DNA of 64,000 nt, taken from assembly GCA_001604135.1 (NCBI GenBank), contig LVAT01000016.1:32727-96726 (forward strand). Direction: 5' to 3'. The position numbers and the translations under genes were made by a program. This DNA is from Clostridiales bacterium Firm_14. Its GTDB lineage: Bacteria > Bacillota > Clostridia > Saccharofermentanales > Saccharofermentanaceae. The notes under the pieces were generated by a model that made no database searches, had not been told where the DNA came from, and was given only the letters and a program-made list of their open reading frames with translations. Positions 34,015 through 43,497 of this stretch are shown here, one piece after another. Position 1 is the stretch's first letter; every line of letters begins with the position of its first letter.

Positions 34015-35100
34015 TTAACCGTCTATCACGAAATTCTCGAGTTCATCGAACTCATCATCCATGAATTCGAATTCGAAAATATGCTCGCCGTCAAATGTCT
34101 GCTCCAGATACGTCACCAGGTATCTTCCCAGATCGATCCTCGGCTTTCCGAGCTTAGCCTTTACGTCCTTCGCAGTTACTTTGCCGTAGACATCCTTAAG
34201 GTCAGGAAGCATGAACTTCACGATCTTATCCAAGTGCGCCGCATAGTTCTGCGCAAACAGCCTTACGTTGTTCTTGTCGTTATCATCAGGCTCTTGATCG
34301 ACAGCGAAAACAATGCCCTTGAAATCACATTCAAACCGCTCACTTTCCTCGTTGTAAGCAAAGTCTACAGGTTCATCGGCAAAAGGAATCATTGGCTTAT
34401 CTTCTTCAAGAACAAGCATGCCGACATTCTTCTTTACCAAGATCGGATATTTCGTATCGCCGACAGTAACATACTCTGCCTTAGGGCAGCATACGACATT
34501 TATACCCTTCAGATTTGCGAAGCCTTTCTTAAATACTATTTCAGTCAGATTTTCGCAATCGATGATATAGACCTTTTTGTTCTTGGGCAGATCGCTCTCA
34601 TAGATCAGCGATGTAAGTCCGCCCATTCCATTAATATCATCAACCTTTTGAATGTGCTCAGGGATTACCATGCTCTTGATGCTGTCGCACCTGCAGGTAA
34701 TATCCGCTTCTATCTTTTTCAGTTTCTTTCCAAACTCTATCTTTTCCAGCTTTACACAACCGTAGAAAACTGCAAACTCCATTTTCTTTAAAGAATTCGG
34801 AAGATCGGCTTTCCTAAGGTTTTTACACTCTGAGAAGGCTTGATTCTCAATGGTCTCAAGACCTTCAGAAAATATGACTTCCTCCAGGTTTTCCATCTTC
34901 ATAAAAGCTTCTTCTGAGATCGTCTTAACAGATGAGGGAATAGTGACCGTCTTAACACTCTTGCACTTATAAAACGCCCGTTGCCCTATTATCACAATGC
35001 CATCAGGAATCACGACATGTTCGCCATTTCCGGAGTATTTAGACAGGGTCAGTCCATCCGGGTTTTTCTTTGTTACAAATTCGTTGGCGTCGATCATGGT
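34015..35100 (-). CDS. Leucine-rich-repeat (BspA/LRR_5-type) protein
   Basis: The 361-residue product contains four to five LRR_5 repeats (about 25-190: YKCKSVKTVTIPSSVKTI and SECKNLRKADLPNSL-type units) and a C-terminal about 140-residue acidic domain without a known match. There is no signal peptide, so it may be cytoplasmic, unlike exported BspA proteins. ATG at 35100 has AAGGAG 8 bases upstream. It follows the S66 peptidase gene by 49 bases and could be in its operon. Confidence 0.8.
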   Translation of the reverse strand, partial: TMIDANEFVTKKNPDGLTLSKYSGNGEHVVIPDGIVIIGQRAFYKCKSVKTVTIPSSVKTISEEAFMKMENLEEVIFSEGLETIENQAFSECKNLRKADLPNSLKKMEFAVFYGCVKLEKIEFGKKLKKIEADITCRCDSIKSMVIPEHIQKVDDINGMGGLTSLIYESDLPKNKKVYIIDCENLTEIVFKKGFANLKGINVVCCPKAEYVTVGDTKYPILVKKNVGMLVLEEDKPMIPFADEPVDFAYNEESERFECDFKGIVFAVDQEPDDNDKNNVRLFAQNYAAHLDKIVKFMLPDLKDVYGKVTAKDVKAKLGKPRIDLGRYLVTYLEQTFDGEHIFEFEFMDDEFDELENFVIDG

Positions 35101-35149
35101 CTTCTCTCCTTCGTTTATTCTTAGATTTCTATATCGTTCAAAATACCGT

Positions 35150-36172
35150 TTATCTGCATCCGCTTTCCAATATCGTGATCGTCTTATTATCACAGTCGAT
35201 CTCGGTCAGAGCGCCTGTCGGAAGCACCGTCATCGGCACGCGGTGGATGAAGTCGACATTCTCGATTATCACCATATCAGATCTGCCGATCTCGGTGTTT
35301 ATGACCTTCAGCAGGATCTCTTCCATCTTATCGTTCAGAGGCCCCGTAAGTATTGCCTTTGCCTTGTCAAAAGCACCCGACGCTGCATAGGAACTGAGCT
35401 GGTGGTATGCGGTAAAATCGCTCTCGGAATTAAATGCCATTCCGTGCTCGATCGCAATTATCGAATCTTCCCACATCTCTTTGGACGGATAGTATCTGGT
35501 GCCCATTATCTGCCATAAAGGACCGCCGCATACGGATATCAGCCTTCCCTGCACTTTGCCTTTACCCTGTAAGACCTTATAGCCGGTGTTCTCCGTCCAT
35601 TCGATCTCATCGCCTGATGTTGCCGTCCAATTGGTATTTGTATATCTCTCACACGGCTTTATCTCGCCTATTACATCACCAGTGAAGAGCGTCTTGCGGA
35701 TCGCTTCTTCCGTATATTTATCGAGGCTTCCGGGCTGCGCGATGGGATTTAGGACATTGGGTCCGTAGTACGCTCTGACACCTGCATACATGAAGACAGC
35801 AAGCCATGAGGCGATATCGGAATAGCCCATGAAGACCTTCGGATTATCATGGATCACCTGAGGATCGATATAGGGCAGGACCCTGTAGGATTCGTTGCCG
35901 CCCATAATGCATATGATGCCTTTTACCTCATCGTTTTTAAGAGCCCACATAAGGTCTTCCGCGCGCTTTTCGGGATGATCGTATAAGTACTGTGTGCCCT
36001 TCAGCGCATTAGGCGTCTCAACGACTTTTACGCCAAAGATATCTTCGAACCGCTTCTTGCCTGTCTCATACCTGGCAAGCATGTCAGGATCACCGGCACG
36101 TCCTCCCGAGATCGAGATAAATGCAATGGTATCACCGGCACAAAGCCTTTTTGGTACGATCAGGTCTCTCAT
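35150..36172 (-). CDS. S66-family serine peptidase (LD-carboxypeptidase / MccF-like)
   Basis: The 340-residue product has the nucleophile elbow GYSDIASW, GGNESYRVLPYID, IIAIEHG (catalytic Glu) and IHRVPMTVLPTGA (catalytic His region). MccF-type enzymes detoxify microcin C-like peptide-nucleotides, and LdcA enzymes recycle peptidoglycan tetrapeptides. Sequence alone favours the MccF side slightly because of the WLAVFMYAG neighbourhood but cannot decide. It lacks a signal peptide. Start ATG has only a weak ribosome site 17 bases after the upstream gene, so translational coupling is likely. Confidence 0.85.
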   Translation of the reverse strand: MRDLIVPKRLCAGDTIAFISISGGRAGDPDMLARYETGKKRFEDIFGVKVVETPNALKGTQYLYDHPEKRAEDLMWALKNDEVKGIICIMGGNESYRVLPYIDPQVIHDNPKVFMGYSDIASWLAVFMYAGVRAYYGPNVLNPIAQPGSLDKYTEEAIRKTLFTGDVIGEIKPCERYTNTNWTATSGDEIEWTENTGYKVLQGKGKVQGRLISVCGGPLWQIMGTRYYPSKEMWEDSIIAIEHGMAFNSESDFTAYHQLSSYAASGAFDKAKAILTGPLNDKMEEILLKVINTEIGRSDMVIIENVDFIHRVPMTVLPTGALTEIDCDNKTITILESGCR

Positions 36173-36188
36173 GTTTTTTGCTGAAGAT

Positions 36189-37502
36189 TCAGCTCACTTT
36201 CTTTTTTCTGTTTCTGATTAATATCACAGTAACTGCACCTGCTGCAGCAATTGCAGCGCCGATTCCGATGCAGAGATTCCTTTCTGCCGTCTTATACTTC
36301 GAGATGGTGATGTCGAGAGTCACGATGTTGCTTGCCAGATCCGTCTTAAAGTCGCCGTTACACTGTTCGGAAAAGACCTTGATCTTGTAGTTTCCGGGCG
36401 TCAGATCTGCCGGAATTTTGAGTGCTGCTTTGCCTGAATCTGCTGCGTCAGAAGAGGTGTTGTCGACGATATTTCCGTAGTAAAGAATGTTGCCTTCCGT
36501 GTCTTCTATCATCGCCGAGACATATTCATTCGCGCCTGCAGAAGCGCCCTGGTATTTGAGCTTTACCGCGCCGTCTATAAGGATCGTTTTAGAGCCTGAA
36601 ATTGAAGCTTCGAAAACAGGTCTTGTATCGTCTTTTATAGTGAGCTTCCAGTCACTGCCGTTGTAAGAACTTACTTCTTTCATTGCCTCTGCACCGGGCG
36701 CGCCTGAAGTCTTGCCTCCCTCTGCAGGCGATGTGAAAAGTACTTTTGAAGTGTCGATATTCATTGCAGGACGCACAGCGAAAATGAAGTTATTAACGTT
36801 GCCGCCTCTTACGAAAACGTTGCCGGCATTAAAAACGTTCGCCGCATTTTTTGCGTCGCCGGGGGTCCTCAGCCACCACGCGCCCGCCATGTCGGGGTTC
36901 GTCAAGGCACGCTTGCTCTTGGTGTATTCGGTGTTAAGCGCGACGCGCGTGCCGCCCTTAGCCTTCCAGTCAGTGGGAAATCCCAGTTCAGGATCGATCA
37001 CTTCATAAATGGATAAAAGGTAGACCTTGTCGTAGGTATCGGCACCTGCTTCAGAACCCTTCGCGCCGTCCTCATTTACAACGAGGGACTCAAGGACAGC
37101 GCCCTGCTCCTGCGTGGTGAATGCCTTATCAAGGAATTTGCCGTTGAGCCACTTTCTAAGGGAACAGTTCTCCCAGGTGACTGTCTCAGCTGATGAATTA
37201 TATTCGACGCAGTCAAGGTTCTTATCTGACACGACGAAAAGGCTGCCGTCGTTTGCGAGAACTCTCCACTTTACGGGCTCCTTGTTGCTGTCTGTCGCAT
37301 CTTCGCTCTTGACGGACTGCCAGTAGTTTCCGAAATAAATATTGCTCTCCATCGCGCCCGTAATATGGGCCGTTCCGGTCCTGATCTCTTTGCCGGAATT
37401 GTCATTTTGCTCGGACTCTGCGCGGAGAGTTTTTTGAAATGCCGAAAACGGCACTAATCCTGCCATCAAGACTGCAGCCATTCTCACTAATGCTTTGCGC
37501 AT
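36189..37502 (-). CDS. Secreted, C-terminally anchored DUF6273-type surface protein
   Basis: The 437-residue product has a signal peptide (residues 1-28). A DUF6273-type domain follows, marked by IYFGNYWQ, VKWRVLANDGSLFVVS, WLNGKFLDKAF, AWWLRTPG and FAVRPAMNI. An Ig-like segment follows, then a membrane anchor (about 408-430) with a basic tail (RNRKKK). The family is common on clostridial surfaces. Its role is unknown. GGAGAAAG precedes the start and an extended -10 box lies at 37551. It begins a likely operon with the S66 peptidase and LRR genes. Confidence 0.82.
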   Translation of the reverse strand: MRKALVRMAAVLMAGLVPFSAFQKTLRAESEQNDNSGKEIRTGTAHITGAMESNIYFGNYWQSVKSEDATDSNKEPVKWRVLANDGSLFVVSDKNLDCVEYNSSAETVTWENCSLRKWLNGKFLDKAFTTQEQGAVLESLVVNEDGAKGSEAGADTYDKVYLLSIYEVIDPELGFPTDWKAKGGTRVALNTEYTKSKRALTNPDMAGAWWLRTPGDAKNAANVFNAGNVFVRGGNVNNFIFAVRPAMNIDTSKVLFTSPAEGGKTSGAPGAEAMKEVSSYNGSDWKLTIKDDTRPVFEASISGSKTILIDGAVKLKYQGASAGANEYVSAMIEDTEGNILYYGNIVDNTSSDAADSGKAALKIPADLTPGNYKIKVFSEQCNGDFKTDLASNIVTLDITISKYKTAERNLCIGIGAAIAAAGAVTVILIRNRKKKVS

Positions 37503-37550
37503 ACGCTTTCTCCGTTAATCCCCGCAAGGTATTCCCAAACCTACTGAACC

Positions 37551-37559
37551 ATTATAACA
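37551..37559 (-). promoter_or_regulatory. Extended -10 promoter for the surface-protein operon
   Basis: TGTTATAAT on the minus strand is an extended -10 (TGn-TATAAT) 49 bases before the start codon. No good -35 is seen, as is usual for extended -10 promoters. Confidence 0.45.
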
Positions 37560-37649
37560 CCTGCGCGGCTTCCCTTAGCACGCCAAGTAAAAAGTCCTTT
37601 GCAACTAGTTAATTCTGTGCTCAGTCACGGTACGATGTTAAAGCACGCC

Positions 37650-37720
37650 AACAAAAAACACCTTAGCTGCGAGTTCCGCAGGCGCATAGCGCCGAGGACC
37701 TGTCTGAAGCAGCAAGGTGT
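37650..37720 (-). terminator. Long terminator hairpin after tRNA-Arg
   Basis: On the minus strand ACACCTTGCTGC and GCAGCTAAGGTGT pair across a GC-rich internal region, followed by TTTTTTG. The outer arms GCCAACAAA and TTTGTTGGC extend the symmetry to the tRNA end. It serves the tRNA gene. Confidence 0.65.
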
Positions 37721-37729
37721 TTTATTTGT

Positions 37730-37804
37730 TGGCGCTCCAAGCAGGAGTCGAACCCGCATCAACGGTACCGGAAACCGCTATTCTATCCGTTAGACTATTG
37801 GAGC
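37730..37804 (-). tRNA. tRNA-Arg (anticodon CCG)
   Basis: A 75-nt cloverleaf has a perfect acceptor stem GCTCCAA/TTGGAGC, an anticodon stem GCGGT/ACCGT enclosing the loop TTCCGGT (anticodon CCG), a T-arm with GTTCGACTC and encoded CCA. It lies 12 bases upstream of the mfd stop on the same strand. Confidence 0.95.
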
Positions 37805-37815
37805 ATTTTTCGCGC

Positions 37816-40800
37816 TTATTTTACATTATCTTCTCCTGTATTGTCAGCCACAGAACGGTTGTCGCTAAGGATCTTAAGAAGTGCTACGATCTCTGATACC
37901 GTCTTGTCCTGCTTTACCGATGAAGGCTTGAAGAGCATGTAAGGCATCGAACCCGTGGCATTGATGTTGACCCGGGCGCCGTAGAACTTATCCCGCATCA
38001 GTGCGCCGAATGCCTGCATGTCTATCTGAAGATTCTGGTTCAGATAAAGCCTTACGCCGGTATTCTTGATTGATGCTTTAGTAAAGCCGAGAGCACCTGC
38101 TGTAGAGCGTATCAGGGAGATGCCGGAGAGGATATATACTTCGGACGGAGCGTCGCCGTAACGGTCCGTGACTTCGTCTATGAAGTCGCTGTAGGAATCG
38201 TAACCGGAGATGTCTCCTATACGCCTGTAGCAGCTCATTCTCGCTGCCTCATCCTGGATGTAGGAAGCAGGAATATAGGCATCGTAATCGACTTCAACAG
38301 AGAAGCCGTCAGTCGAAGAATCAGAGTGTCCCGTGATGAGGTCCGTATCAAGGACTTCGTCTTTTCCGGACTTGAGAAGGCGGACTTCCTCATCAAGCAG
38401 TCTGCAGTAAAGCTCGTAACCGATGACGTCCATCTGGCCGTGCTGTTCGGCGCCTAAGAGACTGCCTGCGCCGCGGACTTCGAGATCGCGCATGGCGATA
38501 CGGACACCGGAACCAAGTTCGGTGAATTCACGCAGAGCGTTTAATCTTTTCGAAGCTTCCTCATTAAGAGGTGCGTCAGCATCGTATGTGATATAAGCGT
38601 ATGCCTGCCTGTCGGATCTTCCGACACGGCCCTTGATCTGATAGAGCTGCGAGAGGCCGAAGCGGTCGGCATTCTCGACGATAAGAGTGTTTACATTAGG
38701 CATGTCGACACCGTTCTCTATTATGGTCGTGCAGACCAGGATGTCGTACTTGCCTTCGATGAAGTCATTTACAACGTTTTCGAGGCCGTTCTCGGGCATC
38801 TGGCCGTGTGCGTAAGTGACACGTACGCCGGGCATGGATTTTGCGAGCAGGTCGGCAACCTTATCGATGTCTGAAGTGCGGTTATAAAGATAGAATATCT
38901 GACCTCCTCTTGCGATCTCACGCATGCACGCCTGGATTATTATCTGGTCATCGTAACCTAATACATAAGTCTGTACGGCACGTCTGTTGAAAGGCGCTTC
39001 TTCGAGAACGGAGATGTCGCGGATACCTGAAAGCGACATATGGAGCGTTCTGGGGATAGGCGTAGCGGACAAAGAGAGAACGTCGACATCAGTCTTCATG
39101 GACTTGATCTTCTCTTTGTGATTGACGCCGAAACGCTGCTCTTCGTCGACGACAAGAAGTCCTAAATGAGGCGGTTTGACATCGTTGGAGAGCACTCTGT
39201 GAGTGCCGATGATGACGTCGATCTTGCCGCTCTTTATGTCCATGAGATTCTGCTTTATCTGTGCCTGCGGAACGAATCTCGAGAGCAGGCAGACGTTTAC
39301 CGGGAAGTCCTTTACCCTCGCCATGAAGTTCTCATAATGCTGCTGGGCAAGGAGCGTTGTCGGCGCGAGCATTATTACCTGCCTGCCGTTCATTACCGCC
39401 TTGAACATTGCCCTGAAAGCGACTTCTGTCTTGCCGAATCCGACGTCGCCGCAAAGGAGCCTGTCCATGGGCTTCTCGGATTCCATGTCTGCCTTTATCT
39501 CCTGCGTTGCGCGGAGCTGGTCATCAGTCTCAACGTACGGGAATCTGTCTTCGAAGAGCTTTTGCTGCTCTTCGTCGGGAGCGCACGCGAAGCCTTTGTT
39601 TACGCTTCTTGCAGCGTAGATCTTGAGAAGGTCATACGCAACTTTCTTGATCGCTTCCCTGGCTCTGGATACCGATTTCTTCCACTCGTCGCCGCCGAGC
39701 CTTGAGAGCTTCGGCTCTTTCTCGCCCGGTCCTACGTATTTCTGCAGGGAATCAAGGTTCTCCGGCAGGATGTATAAAGTCTCACCCTTTGCATAAGTGA
39801 GCTTAAGGTAGTCTTTGCGGATCTCGCCGACCTTCATGTTGATCAGGCCTTCGTAGCGTCCGACACCGTGCTTGTCGTGAACTACGTAATCACCGGGATT
39901 GATCTCGCTGAAGAAGTTGATCCTGTTGCCGCCCTTTTTCTTCGGAGCCTGCTTCTGCTCAGAGCCGTAGAGCTCCTGCTCGCCCAGGACCGTCAGCCCG
40001 AGCATCGGATATGTAAATCCGGCCGGAAGGGGCGAATCGATTATGTTCGCGAAGCAGTCATATTCAGTAAGGCGCTCCTTTAACTGCTCGTAGCGCCTGC
40101 CGTGATGGGCAACAAGATATACGTCCGGGTTCTTCTTAAGAAGGAGAGCCAGATCTTCTGCTTTTCCGGAGAAGTTATCAGCCGGGAAGCCTGATACCGT
40201 ATGGGTTATGCCGCCGGGCAATCCGTTGCCCGAAGACTGGAACATGGACAATGTAACAATGTTATTGAGGCTGTCTAAGGCCACCATGACCTTGCTGATG
40301 TTGGGCATCGCGGAAGGAGAACACGTCGGAGCGATACCGATCTCAAATGAGTCCTTGCACCTCTGTGCATATTCGCCCGCATAAGCGTTCATCCTGGCAT
40401 CGACATCGACCATCTCGTCTACGAAGAACATAACATCGTCGCCGTTTACGTAATCAATAACCGTGTTGAAGTCCTTAAGGATGAGGCCGAGCCATCTTGC
40501 GATGCCCGAAGGCTCAATGCCGTTCCTGATCTTCTCGGCGTCGCCCGTGGCGGTCCTTGAGAGGAGTTCTGCAGCACGCCTTACTTCCCTTGTAGCGGTA
40601 TTCATTTTCGCGAGGTCTTCCTGAACCTTCGAAAGGATGCTGTCAGCGATCTCATTCCGCCTGTCTTCCGGGAAAGCATAAATGGATGCAGGCACAGCTT
40701 CTGTCTCTTCGAGCTGTCCCGTTGATCTCTGCGTCTCCCTGTCGAAAGTCTTTATCTGGTCTATCTCGGTGTCGAAAAAGCTGATTCTCACCGGCTCCGT

Positions 40801-41373
40801 GAACGAAGGCGAATAGATATCGACGATGTCGCCTCTTACGGAGAACTCGCCCTTCTCCATTACCTGCGGAACATTCTCATAGCCGTTAAGAGTGAGGGCT
40901 GCGACAAGCTCGTCGCGCTCCATCTCTTCGCCGACTTTAAGCTTTATGATCCTCTTTGCGAAGACGTTTTTGGGTTCAAGTTTATTAAGAAGGGCTCCCG
41001 ATGTGATCACGGCAGCCCCGTAAGCGCCTCTGACGAGCTCTGAGAGCGCCGCGGATCTCGTTAGCTCTAATTCCCTGGAAGAAGCCTCAGCGCTCACGAG
41101 AGACAATTCTGAGGGCATAAGGAGGGTTACCGGCTTATCGGTAAAAGCCGCGCAGTAAGCTGCGGTGCTTCTGGCCCTCGCGCTGTCAGGTTCGATGAAG
41201 ACCGCTTTACGGCCGCTAAGGCGTGACAAAGCCATCGCAACATAGACCTTCTGCTCATTGCAAAGGCCGGTGATGTTAAGATGCTTTCCCGTCTTAAGAC
41301 TGGAAGAAAAGTTCGATACGAGCTCTTTGTCGGATCCTATCTTTGCTAAGAGCTCAATTAGGCTCTTATCCAT
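37816..41373 (-). CDS. mfd: Transcription-repair coupling factor Mfd
   Basis: The 1185-residue helicase displaces stalled RNA polymerase and recruits UvrA. It has the N-terminal UvrB-like domains, the RNAP-interacting domain (DYVVHDKHGVGRYEG), the RecG-like translocase with Walker A GDVGFGKTEVA, DEEQRFGVNHKE and motif VI QIKGRVGRSD, and the C-terminal TRCF domain. ATG at 41373 follows GAGGAG, while a TTG 6 bases earlier is less likely. It overlaps the pth end by 8 bases, as often seen in Firmicutes, where pth and mfd are adjacent. Confidence 0.97.
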   Translation of the reverse strand: MDKSLIELLAKIGSDKELVSNFSSSLKTGKHLNITGLCNEQKVYVAMALSRLSGRKAVFIEPDSARARSTAAYCAAFTDKPVTLLMPSELSLVSAEASSRELELTRSAALSELVRGAYGAAVITSGALLNKLEPKNVFAKRIIKLKVGEEMERDELVAALTLNGYENVPQVMEKGEFSVRGDIVDIYSPSFTEPVRISFFDTEIDQIKTFDRETQRSTGQLEETEAVPASIYAFPEDRRNEIADSILSKVQEDLAKMNTATREVRRAAELLSRTATGDAEKIRNGIEPSGIARWLGLILKDFNTVIDYVNGDDVMFFVDEMVDVDARMNAYAGEYAQRCKDSFEIGIAPTCSPSAMPNISKVMVALDSLNNIVTLSMFQSSGNGLPGGITHTVSGFPADNFSGKAEDLALLLKKNPDVYLVAHHGRRYEQLKERLTEYDCFANIIDSPLPAGFTYPMLGLTVLGEQELYGSEQKQAPKKKGGNRINFFSEINPGDYVVHDKHGVGRYEGLINMKVGEIRKDYLKLTYAKGETLYILPENLDSLQKYVGPGEKEPKLSRLGGDEWKKSVSRAREAIKKVAYDLLKIYAARSVNKGFACAPDEEQQKLFEDRFPYVETDDQLRATQEIKADMESEKPMDRLLCGDVGFGKTEVAFRAMFKAVMNGRQVIMLAPTTLLAQQHYENFMARVKDFPVNVCLLSRFVPQAQIKQNLMDIKSGKIDVIIGTHRVLSNDVKPPHLGLLVVDEEQRFGVNHKEKIKSMKTDVDVLSLSATPIPRTLHMSLSGIRDISVLEEAPFNRRAVQTYVLGYDDQIIIQACMREIARGGQIFYLYNRTSDIDKVADLLAKSMPGVRVTYAHGQMPENGLENVVNDFIEGKYDILVCTTIIENGVDMPNVNTLIVENADRFGLSQLYQIKGRVGRSDRQAYAYITYDADAPLNEEASKRLNALREFTELGSGVRIAMRDLEVRGAGSLLGAEQHGQMDVIGYELYCRLLDEEVRLLKSGKDEVLDTDLITGHSDSSTDGFSVEVDYDAYIPASYIQDEAARMSCYRRIGDISGYDSYSDFIDEVTDRYGDAPSEVYILSGISLIRSTAGALGFTKASIKNTGVRLYLNQNLQIDMQAFGALMRDKFYGARVNINATGSMPYMLFKPSSVKQDKTVSEIVALLKILSDNRSVADNTGEDNVK

Positions 41374-41896
41374 TGGCAATTATCTCCTCGATTGCCTCAC
41401 AAGCCTTAACAAAAGCGTCGTTCAGCATGGGCCGCTCGTCCTTAGGCACTTCAGAAAGAACGTAATTTACGAGTTCCCAGTTCTCAGGGACCGGACCAGT
41501 GCCGATCCTTACTCTGGGGAACTCCTCCGTACCCAAGAGCTGGATGACGGAGCGCATTCCGTTATGCGTGCCTGCGCTGCCCTTGGGTCTTACTCTGATG
41601 GTGCCCTTGGCTATGTCGATATCGTCGTAGACCGTGATGATGTTCTTGGGCGGGACCTTATAGAACCTGGAGATCTCCACCAGGCACTCGCCTGAGTTGT
41701 TCATGTAGGTTGTAGGCTTGATGATGATGACATCCTGCCCGTTGATCTTACCCTTGCCCCAGAGGCCCTTATATTTCTCTTTGCCCAGAAAAATGCCGTG
41801 CTTATCCGCGAGCATATCCACTGCGAGATAGCCCATGTTGTGCCAGGTGTACATATACTGTTTTCCCGGATTACCAAGCCCGGCAATTATCCACAT
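41366..41896 (-). CDS. pth: Peptidyl-tRNA hydrolase
   Basis: The 176-residue enzyme frees tRNA from prematurely released peptidyl-tRNA. It has the N-terminal GLGNPGKQY, catalytic His19 in TWHNMGY and the DDIDIAKGTIRVRPKGSAGTHNG block. Length is close to the usual 185-190. It is translated together with mfd (8-base overlap) and follows glmU by 20 bases, forming a glmU-pth-mfd operon. Confidence 0.97.
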   Translation of the reverse strand: MWIIAGLGNPGKQYMYTWHNMGYLAVDMLADKHGIFLGKEKYKGLWGKGKINGQDVIIIKPTTYMNNSGECLVEISRFYKVPPKNIITVYDDIDIAKGTIRVRPKGSAGTHNGMRSVIQLLGTEEFPRVRIGTGPVPENWELVNYVLSEVPKDERPMLNDAFVKACEAIEEIIANG

Positions 41897-41916
41897 ATCA
41901 AACCTTCCGAAATGAA

Positions 41917-43332
41917 TCAGACCTCAGAACGTCTGTCGTCAAGTCTGATATAGTTCTCGCCTCTCATACGGCTCTTGTTTGCAACCCAGTTATCCTTGTT
42001 GAGCTGCTTGGATCTGCCGATGCCGAGTGACAGAGCGGGAACGTCTGATGTGATCGTGGATCCTGCTGCGATGTAGCAGTCCTTGCCCAAAACAACGGAA
42101 GATACGATATTGGAGTTGCCTCCGATAAATACGTTGTCTTCGATCGTACAGCCGATCTTGTCCTGACCGTCGAAGTTACATGTAACGGTACCGCATCCGA
42201 AGTTAACGTTGCGGCCGACCTTGGAGTCACCGATGTATGTAAGGTGACGTGCTCTCGTATATTCACCGATGTCAGAACCCTTAACCTCAACGTATGCGCC
42301 AAGCGTAACGTGATCGTCGATCTTCGACTCAGGTCTGATGTGCGTGTAAGGTCCGATACGGCAGTCCTTGCCGATCGTGCTGGAAGATACGATGGAGTTA
42401 TCGACTACTGTGCCGTCGCCGATATCAGAGCAGTTGATTCTCGTATTCTCACCGATGATGCAGTCTTCACCGATATTTGTGTTGCCAAGAAGTGTTGTGC
42501 CGGGAAGGATTACCGTATCCTGGCCGATCTCAACTGCATAGTGGATCCATGTGGCATTGGGATCAACGATCTCAACACCGTTAGCCATGTGACGGTCCAA
42601 GATCCTGTGATTCATGATGTCTCTTACCTGGGCGAGCTGCTTTCTGTCGTTAACTCCCCTTGTATCGTCGAAATCGCAAACAACGGCGCCTACCGTAAAG
42701 CCGTCATTGATGAGGATTCCGATAGTATCCGTGAGGTAATACTCCTTCTGCGCGTTGTTAGCACCGATCCTGCCCAGGGCAGAAAGGAGCAGAGGAGTCT
42801 TAAATACGTACATGGAAGAGTTGATCTCTTTTACCTTAAGCTCTTCAGGTGTGCAGTCCTTGTGCTCAACGATCTTCGTAACGTTGCCGTCCTTGCCTCT
42901 GATGATGCGGCCGTAGCCTGTCGGATCGTCAGCCTCAGCAGTAATGAGGATAGCTGCGCAATTTGAATTAGCCGTATCGAAAGCATCGAGAGCTTTCTTA
43001 ATCGTATCGGCAGATACCATCGGACAGTCGCCCGGAAGAACGATCGTAAGACCGTCTCTGCCTTCGAGGAAAGGAGCAGCCTGCATGACTGCGTGGCCTG
43101 TACCTCTCTGCTCTTCCTGAAGAACGTAAGCAACATTCTCGCCTAAGATGCTTCTGATCTCTGCCTGCTGTTCACCTACTATATATACCTGATCCTGGCA
43201 GCCTGACTCGAAAAGAGCATCAGCTACCCACTGGATAATCGGTTTGCCCGACACCTGGAACACGACCTTGGAATGCTTGGACTTCATTCTCGTGCTTTTT
43301 CCTGCCGCCATAACAACCGCACTGATTTCCAT
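41917..43332 (-). CDS. glmU: Bifunctional UDP-N-acetylglucosamine pyrophosphorylase / glucosamine-1-phosphate N-acetyltransferase
   Basis: The 471-residue enzyme makes UDP-GlcNAc for peptidoglycan. The N-terminal uridyltransferase has VMAAGKSTRM and QEEQRGTGHAV. The C-terminal left-handed beta helix shows regular hexapeptide turns (VILPGTTLLGN, IGEDCIIGENTRI and others) and HLTYIGDSKVG, a catalytic His region. Length and domain order match GlmU. It heads the glmU-pth-mfd operon. Confidence 0.97.
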   Translation of the reverse strand: MEISAVVMAAGKSTRMKSKHSKVVFQVSGKPIIQWVADALFESGCQDQVYIVGEQQAEIRSILGENVAYVLQEEQRGTGHAVMQAAPFLEGRDGLTIVLPGDCPMVSADTIKKALDAFDTANSNCAAILITAEADDPTGYGRIIRGKDGNVTKIVEHKDCTPEELKVKEINSSMYVFKTPLLLSALGRIGANNAQKEYYLTDTIGILINDGFTVGAVVCDFDDTRGVNDRKQLAQVRDIMNHRILDRHMANGVEIVDPNATWIHYAVEIGQDTVILPGTTLLGNTNIGEDCIIGENTRINCSDIGDGTVVDNSIVSSSTIGKDCRIGPYTHIRPESKIDDHVTLGAYVEVKGSDIGEYTRARHLTYIGDSKVGRNVNFGCGTVTCNFDGQDKIGCTIEDNVFIGGNSNIVSSVVLGKDCYIAAGSTITSDVPALSLGIGRSKQLNKDNWVANKSRMRGENYIRLDDRRSEV

Positions 43333-43411
43333 ATTAGAACCTCTTATTCATTTAAAGATTGGGATTACCCCCGTCATTATAGCAAATCTTTATTTCTTAT
43401 TAAATGATAAG

Positions 43412-43440
43412 CCCTGCACTTTATGGGACAAAGTGCAGGG
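43412..43440 (-). terminator. Hairpin after the LDH/MDH gene, likely terminator
   Basis: CCCTGCACTTT and AAAGTGCAGGG form a perfect 11-bp stem with a 7-nt loop, 58 bases after the stop codon at 43498. The following minus-strand bases (CTTATCATTTAAT) are only partly U-rich, so termination may be weak. Confidence 0.5.
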
Positions 43441-43497
43441 ACTTGGAATTCTTTGTTTTCGAGCTCGAAAAGCCTATATCGGAAAGCTTTCCTGTTA